Of a stretch of DNA of 64,000 bases, positions 7,975 through 15,680 are shown one piece after another. The translations under genes and the position numbers were made by a program. Numbering within the stretch: the first letter of the stretch is position 1; every line of letters begins with the position of its first letter. The notes below the pieces were generated by a model that saw nothing but the letters and a program-made list of their open reading frames with translations, searched no databases and was not told the origin of the DNA. Origin of the DNA: JBHGYD01 sp041920415 (GTDB lineage Bacteria > Bacillota > Bacilli > Bacillales > Anoxybacillaceae); NCBI GenBank assembly GCA_041920415.1, contig JBHGYD010000009.1:1-64000 (forward strand). Direction: 5' to 3'.

Positions 7975-8529
7975 ATGATTACAATGAAAGATATTATTAA
8001 AGAAGGTCACCCGACATTAAGAAAAGTCGCTGAAGCAGTTCCTCTCCCTGCTTCCGAAGAAGATAAAGAAATTTTACAAAGTTTGCTTGAATATGTAAAA
8101 ATGAGCCAAAACCCAGAATTAGCAGAAAAATACGGCTTGCGTCCAGGCATTGGATTAGCAGCGCCACAAATTAACGTTTCGAAACGAATGATTGCTGTTC
8201 ACGTGAAAGATGAAAAAGGAACGTTATATAGTTACGCACTGTTTAACCCAAAAATTATTAGCCATTCGGTTCAAACATGTTATTTAACAAGTGGAGAAGG
8301 ATGTTTATCGGTTGATCGTGATATTCCCGGTTATGTCCCACGATATGCGCGTATTACCGTTACCGGTACAACACTCGAAGGCGAAGAAGTAAAACTTCGT
8401 CTAAAAGGATTACCGGCGATTGTGTTTCAACACGAAATCGATCATTTAAATGGAATTATGTTTTACGATCATATTGATCCAGAAAATCCTTTTAAAGTTC
8501 CTGAAAATGCAATTCCAATTGAGCGTTGA
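7975..8529 (+). CDS. def: Peptide deformylase
   Basis: A 184-residue iron/zinc enzyme that removes the formyl group from the N-terminal methionine of new proteins. All three motifs are present: GIGLAAPQ (58-65), EGCLS (ligand C110) and HEIDH (153-157, ligands H153 and H157, catalytic E154). The start at 7975 is set by AAGGAG 9 nt upstream and matches the 184 residues of B. subtilis DefB/YkrB. The open frame upstream to 7843 is an artefact across the ykyA promoter. Confidence 0.97.
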   Translation: MITMKDIIKEGHPTLRKVAEAVPLPASEEDKEILQSLLEYVKMSQNPELAEKYGLRPGIGLAAPQINVSKRMIAVHVKDEKGTLYSYALFNPKIISHSVQTCYLTSGEGCLSVDRDIPGYVPRYARITVTGTTLEGEEVKLRLKGLPAIVFQHEIDHLNGIMFYDHIDPENPFKVPENAIPIER

Positions 8530-8534
8530 ATGAA

Positions 8535-8578
8535 AAGAAGGGCTGTCTCGCTAACACGAGATAAAGCCCTTCTTTGTT
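8535..8578. terminator. Bidirectional terminator def / ykrA
   Basis: AAGAAGGGCT pairs with AGCCCTTCTT around an inner TCTCG/CGAGA stem. It lies between two convergent genes. Confidence 0.85.
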
Positions 8579-9354
8579 TATTTGATTAACTCAAGCTGCT
8601 GAAGCCCATATAAAATTCCTTCTTCATCCACCCGTTTCGTAACAAGGTCTGCCACTTTTTTTACTTCTTCCTTCGCGTTTCCCATCGCTACCCCTGTGCC
8701 AACAAACTGCAACATCTCCATATCGTTTAACCCATCGCCAAACGCATAGACATCTTCTTTCGAAATCCCAATTTGTTCAATAAGTCGCCGAATTCCTTCC
8801 GCCTTCGAACCGCCAAACGGTAGAATGTCCGTTGATACACTATGCCATCGAACAAAATGAAACTCAGGATACGCGTTCACGTATACATGCTCTTCTTCCG
8901 GTTTACAAAATAATAACGCTTGATAAATGTCGCGATTTTCATAATAAAACGGGTCGACCGGAGGGTGGGAAAATTTCAAACTTCCCATGCTTACATGAAT
9001 GTACGGATGATCTTCTATGCTCGCTCTCATCTCATTAGCATCCATAAAAACAAGCGGATGCCCATTTTCATGAGCATGTTCCTTCAATTCATGAAGTTTA
9101 TGACGATTTAACGGATTTTTGTAAATCACGTTTCCTTCAAAAACGACATATTGGCCATTAAAGCTCACAAACGAATCAATTTCTAACCGCTCCCTTAAAT
9201 CAGCAAACATAAATGGAGCTCTTCCAGTGGCGATTGCCACATATACACCGGATGCTTTTAACGCCTTAATCGCGCGAACAGTCGAATTCGGAAGCTCTTT
9301 TTTTTCATCTAATAACGTACCATCAATGTCAAAAAACACAATTTTTTTCTTCAT
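8578..9354 (-). CDS. ykrA: Cof-type HAD phosphatase YkrA
   Basis: A 258-residue HAD-superfamily hydrolase of the Cof/IIB type. Motif I is FFDIDGTLLDE (nucleophile Asp near residue 9), motif II is AIATGRAP, and motif III/IV is FGGSKAEGIRRL followed by VYAFGDGLNDMEML. The cap domain lies between. Family members dephosphorylate small sugar phosphates or cofactors; the substrate here is unknown. It is syntenic with B. subtilis ykrA, next to def. AAAGGTGAGAG precedes the ATG. It is convergent with def. Confidence 0.9.
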   Translation of the reverse strand: MKKKIVFFDIDGTLLDEKKELPNSTVRAIKALKASGVYVAIATGRAPFMFADLRERLEIDSFVSFNGQYVVFEGNVIYKNPLNRHKLHELKEHAHENGHPLVFMDANEMRASIEDHPYIHVSMGSLKFSHPPVDPFYYENRDIYQALLFCKPEEEHVYVNAYPEFHFVRWHSVSTDILPFGGSKAEGIRRLIEQIGISKEDVYAFGDGLNDMEMLQFVGTGVAMGNAKEEVKKVADLVTKRVDEEGILYGLQQLELIK

Positions 9355-9587
9355 GATCTCTCACCTTTATATACATTATGAAAGTCGTTGCATTCCTTTA
9401 CCATTACCCTAATGGAAAAAGGAAGGAATGTCAAATTAAATAAAGAATCACACTTACCGTCGACAGTCCAAGTATTACTAATACAAATGGACACATGTTC
9501 ATCTAAACAAAGGACGATATTCCATCTTTACCCATGAAAAACAAGCCTTTATATTCATATAATATAACTAGAAACAAGAAGAGAACA

Positions 9588-9615
9588 TTTACTTTCGACA
9601 AGAAATGAGTACAAT
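9588..9615 (+). promoter_or_regulatory. Candidate promoter of the 23-residue peptide gene
   Basis: TTTACT (9588-9593), 16 bp, TACAAT (9610-9615), about 20 bp upstream of the small ORF. The -35 is weak. Confidence 0.4.
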
Positions 9616-9637
9616 AAAAAATAGGGAGTGATGAGTG

Positions 9638-9709
9638 ATGTTGAAAAAACTCAAGAAAAAGTTGCTCCAACAATGGAAAGATTTGCTCCGTAAAAAATCA
9701 ATCGCTTAG
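9638..9709 (+). CDS. Cationic amphipathic 23-residue peptide
   Basis: A small ORF encoding 23 residues, starting MLKKLKKKLLQQW. It carries nine Lys/Arg and one Asp, and leucines at 2, 5, 9, 10, 16 and 17 plus Trp13 would line one face of a helix. GGGAGTG lies about 7 nt before the ATG, a candidate promoter lies upstream and a clean terminator follows 10 nt after the stop, so it is a complete tiny gene. I do not recognise a family. The composition resembles membrane-active peptides (PSM-like, bacteriocin, type I toxin), but that is inference. Confidence 0.55.
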   Translation: MLKKLKKKLLQQWKDLLRKKSIA

Positions 9710-9719
9710 TCTTTTCTAC

Positions 9720-9748
9720 AGCCCTTCTCAGAAAGAAGGGCTTCTTTT
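9720..9748 (+). terminator. Terminator after the 23-residue peptide gene
   Basis: AGCCCTTCT, a 5-nt loop, AGAAGGGCT and TCTTTT. Confidence 0.85.
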
Positions 9749-9900
9749 AAAAACGATGTAGTGAATGAAAGTGTTTCATTTCGTCAAAGATGATAAAAAC
9801 AAAAACGGTCCCCCTTTTTTGTCGCTTCTTATTCATTGACGGACCTATTCCAGCGCATATGTTTTTCACGAAAAAACATGAAAATCACCTACATTTTATA

Positions 9901-9906
9901 TATAAT
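9901..9906 (+). promoter_or_regulatory. Candidate -10 element of rpoY-rnjA
   Basis: TATAAT within an AT-rich stretch 45 nt before rpoY. The matching -35 (ATGAAA, 17 bp upstream) is poor. Confidence 0.35.
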
Positions 9907-9950
9907 AAAAAAGTTAAGGAAATTATCGGTCAGTAAGGAGAGATTTTGTA

Positions 9951-10160
9951 ATGATTTTTAAAGTATTTTATCAAGAAAATCCCGATGAAGTGCCTGTGAG
10001 AGAAAAAACAAAAACATTGTATATTGAAGCGGAATCAGAGCGTGAAGTACGCCAAAAGCTAAGAAATCGAACGATGAACATTGAGTACATTCAGCCGCTT
10101 GAAGGTGCTCATTTGGAATACGAAAAACAAAGCCCAAATTTTAAAGTATTGGAGATTTAG
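9951..10160 (+). CDS. rpoY: RNA polymerase epsilon subunit
   Basis: A 69-residue protein (MIFKVFYQENPDEVPVREKT) matching B. subtilis YkzG/RpoY, the small epsilon subunit that binds RNA polymerase near the secondary channel in Firmicutes. TAAGGAGAG lies upstream of the ATG. Its stop is 2 nt before the rnjA start, so the two genes form a tight operon as in B. subtilis. The basic centre (EREVRQKLRNRTM) and acidic ends are typical. There are no membrane segments. Confidence 0.92.
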   Translation: MIFKVFYQENPDEVPVREKTKTLYIEAESEREVRQKLRNRTMNIEYIQPLEGAHLEYEKQSPNFKVLEI

Positions 10161-10162
10161 TT

Positions 10163-11830
10163 ATGAAGTTTCTAAAAGAAAACCAAGTTGGCGTATTTGC
10201 TCTCGGCGGATTAGGAGAAATCGGTAAAAATACATATGGCGTACAATTTCAAGACGAAATTATCGTGATTGATGCGGGGATTAAATTCCCCGAGGACGAA
10301 TTACTTGGAATTGACTACGTCATTCCTGATTATAGCTATTTAGTAAAAAACGCTGAGAAAATTAAAGGCTTATTTATTACTCACGGGCATGAAGATCATA
10401 TAGGTGGCATTCCGTATTTACTTCGACAAGTCAATGTTCCGATTTACGGCGGAAGACTCGCCTTAGGGCTCATTAGAAACAAATTAGAAGAGCACGGATT
10501 ACTAAATCAAACAAAACTAATTGAAATTAAAGAAGATGATGTCATTCGCTTTCAAAAGACAGCAGTCACGTTTTTCCGTACTACTCACAGCATCCCAGAC
10601 AGTTACGGAATCGTTGTAAAAACTCCTGCGGGGCAAATCGTGCATACAGGAGACTTTAAATTCGATTTTACTCCTGTAGGGGAGCCAGCAAACTTAACAA
10701 AGATGGCGGAGATCGGAAAAGAAGGAGTTCTTTGCTTACTATCCGATAGTACAAACAGCGAAATTCCGCATTTTACGATGTCAGAACGCCGCGTTGGCGA
10801 AAGCATTCATGATATTTTCCGCAAAGTACAAGGACGAATTATTTTCGCCACATTTGCTTCCAACATTCATCGTTTACAACAAGTTACTGAAGCAGCGGTT
10901 CTCAATAACCGAAAAATTGCTGTCTTTGGTCGCAGCATGGAAGCAGCGATTGAAATTGGGCAAGAGCTTGGCTATATTAAATGTCCGAAAGATACGTTTA
11001 TTGACGCTGGGCAAATCAATCGCCTCCCAGCCAACCGGGTGACGATTTTATGCACAGGAAGCCAAGGAGAGCCAATGGCGGCGTTATCTCGCATCGCTAA
11101 TGGCACACATCGACAAATTCAAATTATACCTGGAGACACGGTTGTTTTCTCATCCTCACCGATTCCAGGAAATACCGTTAGCGTGAATCGTACCATTAAT
11201 ATGCTTTATCGCGCTGGCGCTGAGGTCATTCACGGTCCGTTAAATGATATTCACACATCCGGTCACGGCGGACAAGAAGAACAAAAATTAATGATCCGCT
11301 TAATGAAGCCGAAGTATTTTATGCCGATTCACGGGGAATACCGCATGCAAAAAATGCACGCCAAACTGGCTGTTGATTGCGGTGTACCGGAAGAAAACTG
11401 CTTTATTATGGATAACGGTGAAGTGTTAGGTTTAAGCGAAGATGAGGCAGGCATCGTTGGTAAAATTCCGTCTGGTTCCGTCTATATTGACGGTAGCGGC
11501 ATTGGCGACATCGGTAACATCGTCTTACGCGATCGCCGCATTCTTTCTGAAGAAGGACTTGTTATTGTCGTCGTCAGCATCAATATGAAAGACTTTAAAA
11601 TCGCTGCAGGTCCTGATATTATCTCGCGCGGATTTGTTTATATGCGCGAATCAGGCGATTTAATTAGCGATGCACAAGCCTTAATTACCAAACACCTTGA
11701 GAAAGTACTAGAGCGGAAAACAAATCAATGGTCAGAAATTAAAAACGAAATTACTGATACACTCGCACCATTCTTGTACGAAAAAACAAAACGTCGCCCA
11801 ATGATTTTACCAATTATTATGGAAGTGTAA
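10163..11830 (+). CDS. rnjA: Ribonuclease J1
   Basis: A 555-residue metallo-beta-lactamase/beta-CASP nuclease with 5'-3' exo- and endonuclease activity, central to mRNA turnover and 16S rRNA processing. The zinc motif HGHEDHIGG has H74, H76, D78 and H79. Downstream are HTGDFKFD, the beta-CASP region (ATFASNIHRLQQV, TGSQGEPMAAL), HTSGHGGQEE and the C-terminal dimerisation domain. Length is normal for J1. GGAG lies 8 nt before the ATG. A terminator follows directly. It could work together with the SR1P/GapA system at the left end of the window. Confidence 0.97.
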   Translation: MKFLKENQVGVFALGGLGEIGKNTYGVQFQDEIIVIDAGIKFPEDELLGIDYVIPDYSYLVKNAEKIKGLFITHGHEDHIGGIPYLLRQVNVPIYGGRLALGLIRNKLEEHGLLNQTKLIEIKEDDVIRFQKTAVTFFRTTHSIPDSYGIVVKTPAGQIVHTGDFKFDFTPVGEPANLTKMAEIGKEGVLCLLSDSTNSEIPHFTMSERRVGESIHDIFRKVQGRIIFATFASNIHRLQQVTEAAVLNNRKIAVFGRSMEAAIEIGQELGYIKCPKDTFIDAGQINRLPANRVTILCTGSQGEPMAALSRIANGTHRQIQIIPGDTVVFSSSPIPGNTVSVNRTINMLYRAGAEVIHGPLNDIHTSGHGGQEEQKLMIRLMKPKYFMPIHGEYRMQKMHAKLAVDCGVPEENCFIMDNGEVLGLSEDEAGIVGKIPSGSVYIDGSGIGDIGNIVLRDRRILSEEGLVIVVVSINMKDFKIAAGPDIISRGFVYMRESGDLISDAQALITKHLEKVLERKTNQWSEIKNEITDTLAPFLYEKTKRRPMILPIIMEV

Positions 11831-11840
11831 CGGGAATATA

Positions 11841-11891
11841 AAAAAGGGGCTGGTCCAAAAGTATCAATCACTTTTGGGTCAGCCCCTTTTT
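11841..11891 (+). terminator. rnjA terminator
   Basis: AAAAAGGGGCTG pairs with CAGCCCCTTTTT, with an inner CCAAAAGT/ACTTTTGG stem. Confidence 0.9.
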
Positions 11892-12081
11892 CTTACCTTT
11901 TATCAATTTCAAGAAATGTTAGAAAGGATTATAGGGATTAGGTGGCTTGTTTTGCCTGCCGTTTCAGTTACTCTTTTTTGTTCTTTCGCCTTTATGTTGT
12001 ATATGCTTCATCATAACAAGCTCGTTGAAAGCAAGTACGGTTTTGATTGCATTAGTGGAAGCAAAGTATTTTCAAGTTCCA

Positions 12082-12750
12082 CTACTCATTGCTTACCACT
12101 TTTGCTTCGAAGCGGTCGATGTCTTCATCGGCACCAATGACAATTAAAATATCGCCTTTGCGAATAATTTCTGAAGCAAGTGGTGAAACGATGACATTAT
12201 CCCCTCGCTTAATGGCGACAATGTTAATGCCGTAGCGGGCGCGAATATCTAATTCAAGCAACGAATGACCATCTAGTCGTTCACTTGCAACAATTTCAAC
12301 GATGCTATGTACATCGGAAAGCTCTAAATAATCGAGAACATTATTTGAAATAATGTTATGAGCAATTCGTTCGCCCATGTCGCGTTCCGGATGGACAATT
12401 TGGTCAGCCCCAATTTTCTTTAATACTTTTTCATGATAATCATTCGTCGCTTTAACAGTAATATGTTTCACTCCAAGTTCTTTTAAAATAAGCGTCGTTA
12501 AAATGCTTGCTTGAATATTGTCACCAATCGCGACAATGACGTGGTCAAAATTGCGAATACCTAAACTTTTTAATACCGCTTCATCGGTCGAATCGCCAAC
12601 AACCGCATGGGAAGCGATCGAAGCAAACTCGTTCACTCGGTCTTCATCAATATCAATTGCTAATACTTCCATTCCTTGCTCGCTTAATGTACGACAAATA
12701 CTGCCGCCAAATCGACCGAGACCGATTACAGCAAATTGTTTTTTTTTCAC
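12082..12750 (-). CDS. ktrC: KtrC, potassium-channel RCK gating subunit
   Basis: A 222-residue cytosolic regulator of a Ktr potassium transporter (KtrCD in B. subtilis). The N-terminal Rossmann RCK_N domain starts FAVIGLGRFGGSI and includes GDSTDEAVLKSLG and IGADQIVHPERDMG; the C-terminal RCK_C domain is about residues 140-222. The RCK domains bind ATP/ADP, and in many species c-di-AMP binds RCK_C. The start is GTG with TGGGGGA upstream. The 11,892-12,081 stretch before it holds no supported gene. No ktrD lies in the window. DarB, another c-di-AMP receptor, lies 4.5 kb away. Confidence 0.95.
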   Translation of the reverse strand: MKKKQFAVIGLGRFGGSICRTLSEQGMEVLAIDIDEDRVNEFASIASHAVVGDSTDEAVLKSLGIRNFDHVIVAIGDNIQASILTTLILKELGVKHITVKATNDYHEKVLKKIGADQIVHPERDMGERIAHNIISNNVLDYLELSDVHSIVEIVASERLDGHSLLELDIRARYGINIVAIKRGDNVIVSPLASEIIRKGDILIVIGADEDIDRFEAKVVSNE

Positions 12751-12830
12751 GTCGATTCCCCCAATGACAAATTATAACAAGTTTTTATACTCTTTTTTCA
12801 AATGTAATATGTTATCAAAAAAAATGCAAA

Positions 12831-12868
12831 TCAAAAAAGGAACTAACCGTCACGGTCTAGTTCCTTTC
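12831..12868 (-). terminator. ykuU-ykuV terminator
   Basis: GGAACTA/TAGTTCC with an inner ACCG/CGGT, followed by a T-run on the minus strand. Confidence 0.8.
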
Positions 12869-12874
12869 GTAACA

Positions 12875-13330
12875 TTATTCTGCTTTTTGACTTTCTTCTA
12901 ACACGCGGTTCACACGCTTTTCTAACATTTTCATTCCGCTTCCGCCTGCCTGAAAATGGCGAAGCTTTCCTTCGGCATCAAAGACATAATAAGCAGGAAC
13001 GTATTGGTTTTCAAACGCATCTGTGATTTTATGTTCATTATCTACTAAAATCGGTTGCGTAATGCCATGTTCTTCCGCTACTTTTTTCACGAGTTCAATA
13101 TCTAAATCATTTTCCGAACGCGGCATATGAATCGCCACGACGTTAAGTTGATCTTTATAGCGATCGCGAAACTCATTCACTTGCGGCATCGCTTCTTTAC
13201 AAAGATGGCAACTGACTGACCAGAAATGAATGAGTGTTGGCTTCTCACCAATTAATTGCTCTCTTGTCACTTCACCATTTAAATAAGCAGTTGCTCCGCT
13301 TAGCTCTGGCATTGGTTCACGCAATTTCAT
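12875..13330 (-). CDS. ykuV: Thioredoxin-fold thiol-disulfide oxidoreductase YkuV
   Basis: A 151-residue TlpA/ResA-like cytosolic protein with no signal peptide, closely matching B. subtilis YkuV. The active site is CHLC (residues 41-44) in HFWSVSCHLCKEAMPQ, with the cis-Pro loop at VPAYYVF and a conserved GGSGMKMLEKRV tail. YkuV reduces disulfides in the cytoplasm. It follows the peroxiredoxin ykuU, from which it is separated by a 10-bp hairpin without a T-run; it is likely the reductase partner of YkuU. A terminator follows. Confidence 0.93.
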   Translation of the reverse strand: MKLREPMPELSGATAYLNGEVTREQLIGEKPTLIHFWSVSCHLCKEAMPQVNEFRDRYKDQLNVVAIHMPRSENDLDIELVKKVAEEHGITQPILVDNEHKITDAFENQYVPAYYVFDAEGKLRHFQAGGSGMKMLEKRVNRVLEESQKAE

Positions 13331-13353
13331 CGTTTCATCCCTCCATGCAAATG

Positions 13354-13378
13354 AAGGTCTAACATAGCGTTAGACCTT
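13354..13378 (-). promoter_or_regulatory. Intercistronic hairpin ykuU / ykuV
   Basis: AAGGTCTAAC, a 5-nt loop, GTTAGACCTT: a perfect 10-bp stem with no following T-run on the minus strand. It could be a processing or stability element, or a weak attenuator. Confidence 0.6.
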
Positions 13379-13394
13379 CCGTTTATATGTGCGA

Positions 13395-13943
13395 TTATAC
13401 TTCTAATGTTTTTTGACCTGGTTTCCAGTTTGCTGGGCAAAGACCGCCAGTTTGTAAAGCTTGAAGTACGCGCAATACTTCATCAACACTGCGACCAACG
13501 TCGTTATGATGAACAACGGCATATTTTAATTCGCCTTCTGGGTCAATGATAAATAAACCACGAAGCGCAATTCCTTCTTCTTCGATTAATACGCCATAGT
13601 CGCGCGAAACAGCATGATTTGTGTCAGCTGCTAATGGGTATTTAATTTCACCAAGACCATTCTCTGTACGAGGAGTGTTAATCCATGCTTTATGAGAGTA
13701 TACAGAGTCAGTTGATACACCGATAACAACTGCATCTAAATCTTCAAACTCATCATAGCGATCAGAAATCGCTGTAATTTCTGTTGGGCATACGAACGTG
13801 AAATCTAATGGATAGAAGAAAAGAACCGTCCATTTACCGTTTCTCATGTTTTCTTCTAAGCTGACTGTACCAAAATCTCCGTTTGGTAAAACAGCTTTCA
13901 TTTCAAAGCGTGGAGCTTGTTTACCAACCATACGCTCTGCCAT
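13395..13943 (-). CDS. ykuU: 2-Cys peroxiredoxin YkuU
   Basis: A 182-residue AhpC/TSA-type peroxiredoxin that reduces hydrogen peroxide and organic peroxides. The peroxidatic Cys is C52 in FTFVCPTE, the resolving Cys is about C169 in GGLCPANW, and the catalytic Arg lies in ALRGLFIID. It matches B. subtilis YkuU and sits in the same order before ykuV. GGAGGG lies 6 nt before the ATG. It is expressed from a textbook promoter at 14022-14050, and a perfect 27-nt palindrome lies in its leader, suggesting regulation. Confidence 0.95.
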   Translation of the reverse strand: MAERMVGKQAPRFEMKAVLPNGDFGTVSLEENMRNGKWTVLFFYPLDFTFVCPTEITAISDRYDEFEDLDAVVIGVSTDSVYSHKAWINTPRTENGLGEIKYPLAADTNHAVSRDYGVLIEEEGIALRGLFIIDPEGELKYAVVHHNDVGRSVDEVLRVLQALQTGGLCPANWKPGQKTLEV

Positions 13944-13971
13944 ATGTATCCCTCCATATTAATAATTTTAA

Positions 13972-13998
13972 TTGAGAAAACAAATATTGTTTTCTCAA
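13972..13998 (-). promoter_or_regulatory. Perfect 27-nt palindrome in the ykuU leader
   Basis: The 12-nt arms TTGAGAAAACAA and TTGTTTTCTCAA flank ATA, between the promoter and the ribosome site (about +17 to +43). It could be an operator or a 5' RNA hairpin. Confidence 0.7.
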
Positions 13999-14021
13999 TA
14001 CTTAACTTATCCACATGTAAG

Positions 14022-14050
14022 ATTATACTAAAAGCAATATTTTTAGTCAA
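14022..14050 (-). promoter_or_regulatory. ykuU-ykuV promoter
   Basis: Minus strand: -35 TTGACT (14045-14050), 17 bp, -10 TATAAT (14022-14027). A TTAAAT/ATTTAA inverted repeat (14052-14071) lies just upstream. Confidence 0.8.
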
Positions 14051-14127
14051 TATTAAATGATAATTAATTTAAATAGATAGTTGTTTTTATACTCGTTTCG
14101 CTTTTGTTATTTCCTATATTTTTCCAT

Positions 14128-14160
14128 AAAAAGACTAGGAAACGATCCTAGTCTTTTTAC
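14128..14160 (-). terminator. dapH-dapL-ykuS terminator
   Basis: AAAAAGACTAGGA, AACGA loop, TCCTAGTCTTTTT. Confidence 0.9.
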
Positions 14161-14164
14161 ATCG

Positions 14165-14407
14165 TTAGCGCAACTTCTGTTCAACTTTCTGACAAACTTC
14201 ATCTGCGGTTAAACCACTTGCTTCGATGACAGAAGCAGCTGTAACGGCATTTTGAATACCCATTACGTTTGAATCTTGCCCAGTGACGACACAACAATCG
14301 CAGCCTTTCGCATCGCTTTCTTGGCGAAGCGGAACGACTTCATGCCCTCTTTCTTTCAATGCTTCTTGTACGTTTGTTAATGATGGTTCTACACCAATTT
14401 TCGCCAT
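14165..14407 (-). CDS. ykuS: UPF0180 family protein YkuS
   Basis: An 80-residue soluble protein starting MAKIGVEPSLTNVQEALKER and matching the UPF0180 / YkuS family. It has three cysteines in KGCDCCVVTGQDSNVMG and no membrane segment. Function is unknown. It lies 58 nt after dapL and before a shared terminator, so it is probably the last gene of dapH-dapL-ykuS. Its GGAGGTGG ribosome site is exactly complementary to CCACCTCC 23 nt upstream, so translation may be held back by an RNA hairpin. Confidence 0.88.
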   Translation of the reverse strand: MAKIGVEPSLTNVQEALKERGHEVVPLRQESDAKGCDCCVVTGQDSNVMGIQNAVTAASVIEASGLTADEVCQKVEQKLR

Positions 14408-14414
14408 CGTTCAT

Positions 14415-14453
14415 CCACCTCCTCACTTACATAATGTGTCTTAAGGGAGGTGG
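14415..14453 (-). promoter_or_regulatory. Ribosome-site sequestering hairpin before ykuS
   Basis: Plus-strand CCACCTCC (14415-14422, the complement of the ykuS Shine-Dalgarno) and GGAGGTGG (14446-14453) form an 8-bp stem with a 23-nt loop in the mRNA. The upstream arm begins just past the dapL stop. Confidence 0.5.
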
Positions 14454-14465
14454 GAATATACAGAG

Positions 14466-15596
14466 TTAGTTGTTCCCTTTCCAAGCAATATAAGAAGTTA
14501 ACAAAGCAATCGCCTTGTCAATCGCACGCTCATCCGGAGTAAGCTTCGCATGATGAAGACCGTACGGTGAATCAACTCCTAACCAAAACATAAATCCAGG
14601 AATTTCAGCTAACATATAGCCAAAATCCTCTCCCGTCATCGCTTCTTTGCAACGAACGACGTGAATATCTGGAAGTTGTTCCGCAAAACTCATAAATTCA
14701 GCTGTTAACGCTTCATCATTATAAACTTGATGATACATCGAACCATAATCAATCGTAGCCTCACATTGATATGCGATTTCGATTCCTTTGACAATCGCTT
14801 CAATTCGTTCTTTTACTTTTTTCATCGATTCAACCGATAACGTGCGAATCGTTCCTTCAAGACGTGCTTGCTCAGCAATGACGTTTTGCACAGTTCCGCC
14901 AGAAATTTTTCCAATTGTAATGACGGCGCTATCGAGCGGATCGACATTGCGAGCGACAATTGATTGAAGTTGTGTCACAAGAGAGCAAGCAGCCACGACC
15001 ATATCATTCGCTAAATGTGGAAACGCTGCATGTCCTCCTTTTCCTTTTAAATCGATAAACAGTTCCGATGTATTCGCAAATAATAATCCTTCTTTCGTTG
15101 CAATGGTACCAACAGGATATTCTGGGGCGATATGGAGGGCGATGATCATATCCGGTTTCCATTTTTTCATGACTTCGCTTTTAAGCATTGGTAAAGCCCC
15201 ACCTGGTCCTTCTTCTGCTGGTTGAAAAATAAATAGTACATCGTCTTTGATAGGATGATGAGCAAAATGTGTGAGTACGCCAAGAGCAATACTCATATGA
15301 ATATCATGACCGCACGCATGCATGTTTCCTTCATGCTCTGAACGATATGGCAAATCTGTTTCCTCTGTAATCGGCAAACCATCAATATCAGCGCGGTAAC
15401 CGATCATTTTGCGCGGTGCTGTTCCGTGCACTTTGACAAAAATGCCCGTTTTCCATGTTTTCACTTCTAACCGTTCTTGCGGTAACGTATGAATGTAATT
15501 TAATAAATATTGTTGTGTCTTAAATTCTTGAAACCCTAGTTCAGGAATTTTGTGCAAATCACGGCGGATCGCGACAAATGGACTTAGTTGAGACAT
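14466..15596 (-). CDS. dapL: N-acetyldiaminopimelate deacetylase
   Basis: A 376-residue M20 family amidohydrolase, the B. subtilis YkuR type, which removes acetate from N-acetyl-LL-diaminopimelate in the acetylase branch of lysine and peptidoglycan-precursor synthesis. Metal-site motifs are ACGHDIHMSIALG and FQPAEEGPGGA. The central dimerisation domain (about 175-290) contains KGKGGHAAFPH, and ALHIAPEYPVG precedes it. The ATG follows GGAGGG. It lies downstream of dapH, with a hairpin and T-run between. The aminotransferase of this branch, patA, is at 43,468. Confidence 0.93.
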   Translation of the reverse strand: MSQLSPFVAIRRDLHKIPELGFQEFKTQQYLLNYIHTLPQERLEVKTWKTGIFVKVHGTAPRKMIGYRADIDGLPITEETDLPYRSEHEGNMHACGHDIHMSIALGVLTHFAHHPIKDDVLFIFQPAEEGPGGALPMLKSEVMKKWKPDMIIALHIAPEYPVGTIATKEGLLFANTSELFIDLKGKGGHAAFPHLANDMVVAACSLVTQLQSIVARNVDPLDSAVITIGKISGGTVQNVIAEQARLEGTIRTLSVESMKKVKERIEAIVKGIEIAYQCEATIDYGSMYHQVYNDEALTAEFMSFAEQLPDIHVVRCKEAMTGEDFGYMLAEIPGFMFWLGVDSPYGLHHAKLTPDERAIDKAIALLTSYIAWKGNN

Positions 15597-15613
15597 ATCT
15601 TTTCCCTCCTTAT

Positions 15614-15642
15614 AAAAAAGCGTGGAATGAATCCACGCTTTT
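15614..15642 (-). terminator. Terminator-like hairpin between dapH and dapL
   Basis: GCGTGGA, a 5-nt loop, TCCACGC followed by six T on the minus strand and then at once by the dapL ribosome site. It is probably a partial terminator lowering dapL and ykuS expression relative to dapH. Confidence 0.75.
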
Positions 15643-15680
15643 CCTACTTTATTTTTCTTCAGTGCTCGCCTTCGCTTTTC

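Noticed and set aside
9631..9693. Alternative 20-codon frame at the small peptide gene
   Set aside because: Its ATG lies too close to the GGGAGTG ribosome site; the frame starting at 9638 has proper spacing.
11892..12081. Hydrophobic plus-strand frames (up to 88 codons) between rnjA and ktrC
   Set aside because: No ribosome site, frames run into the antisense of ktrC, and no recognisable family. A gene remnant cannot be excluded but is not supported.
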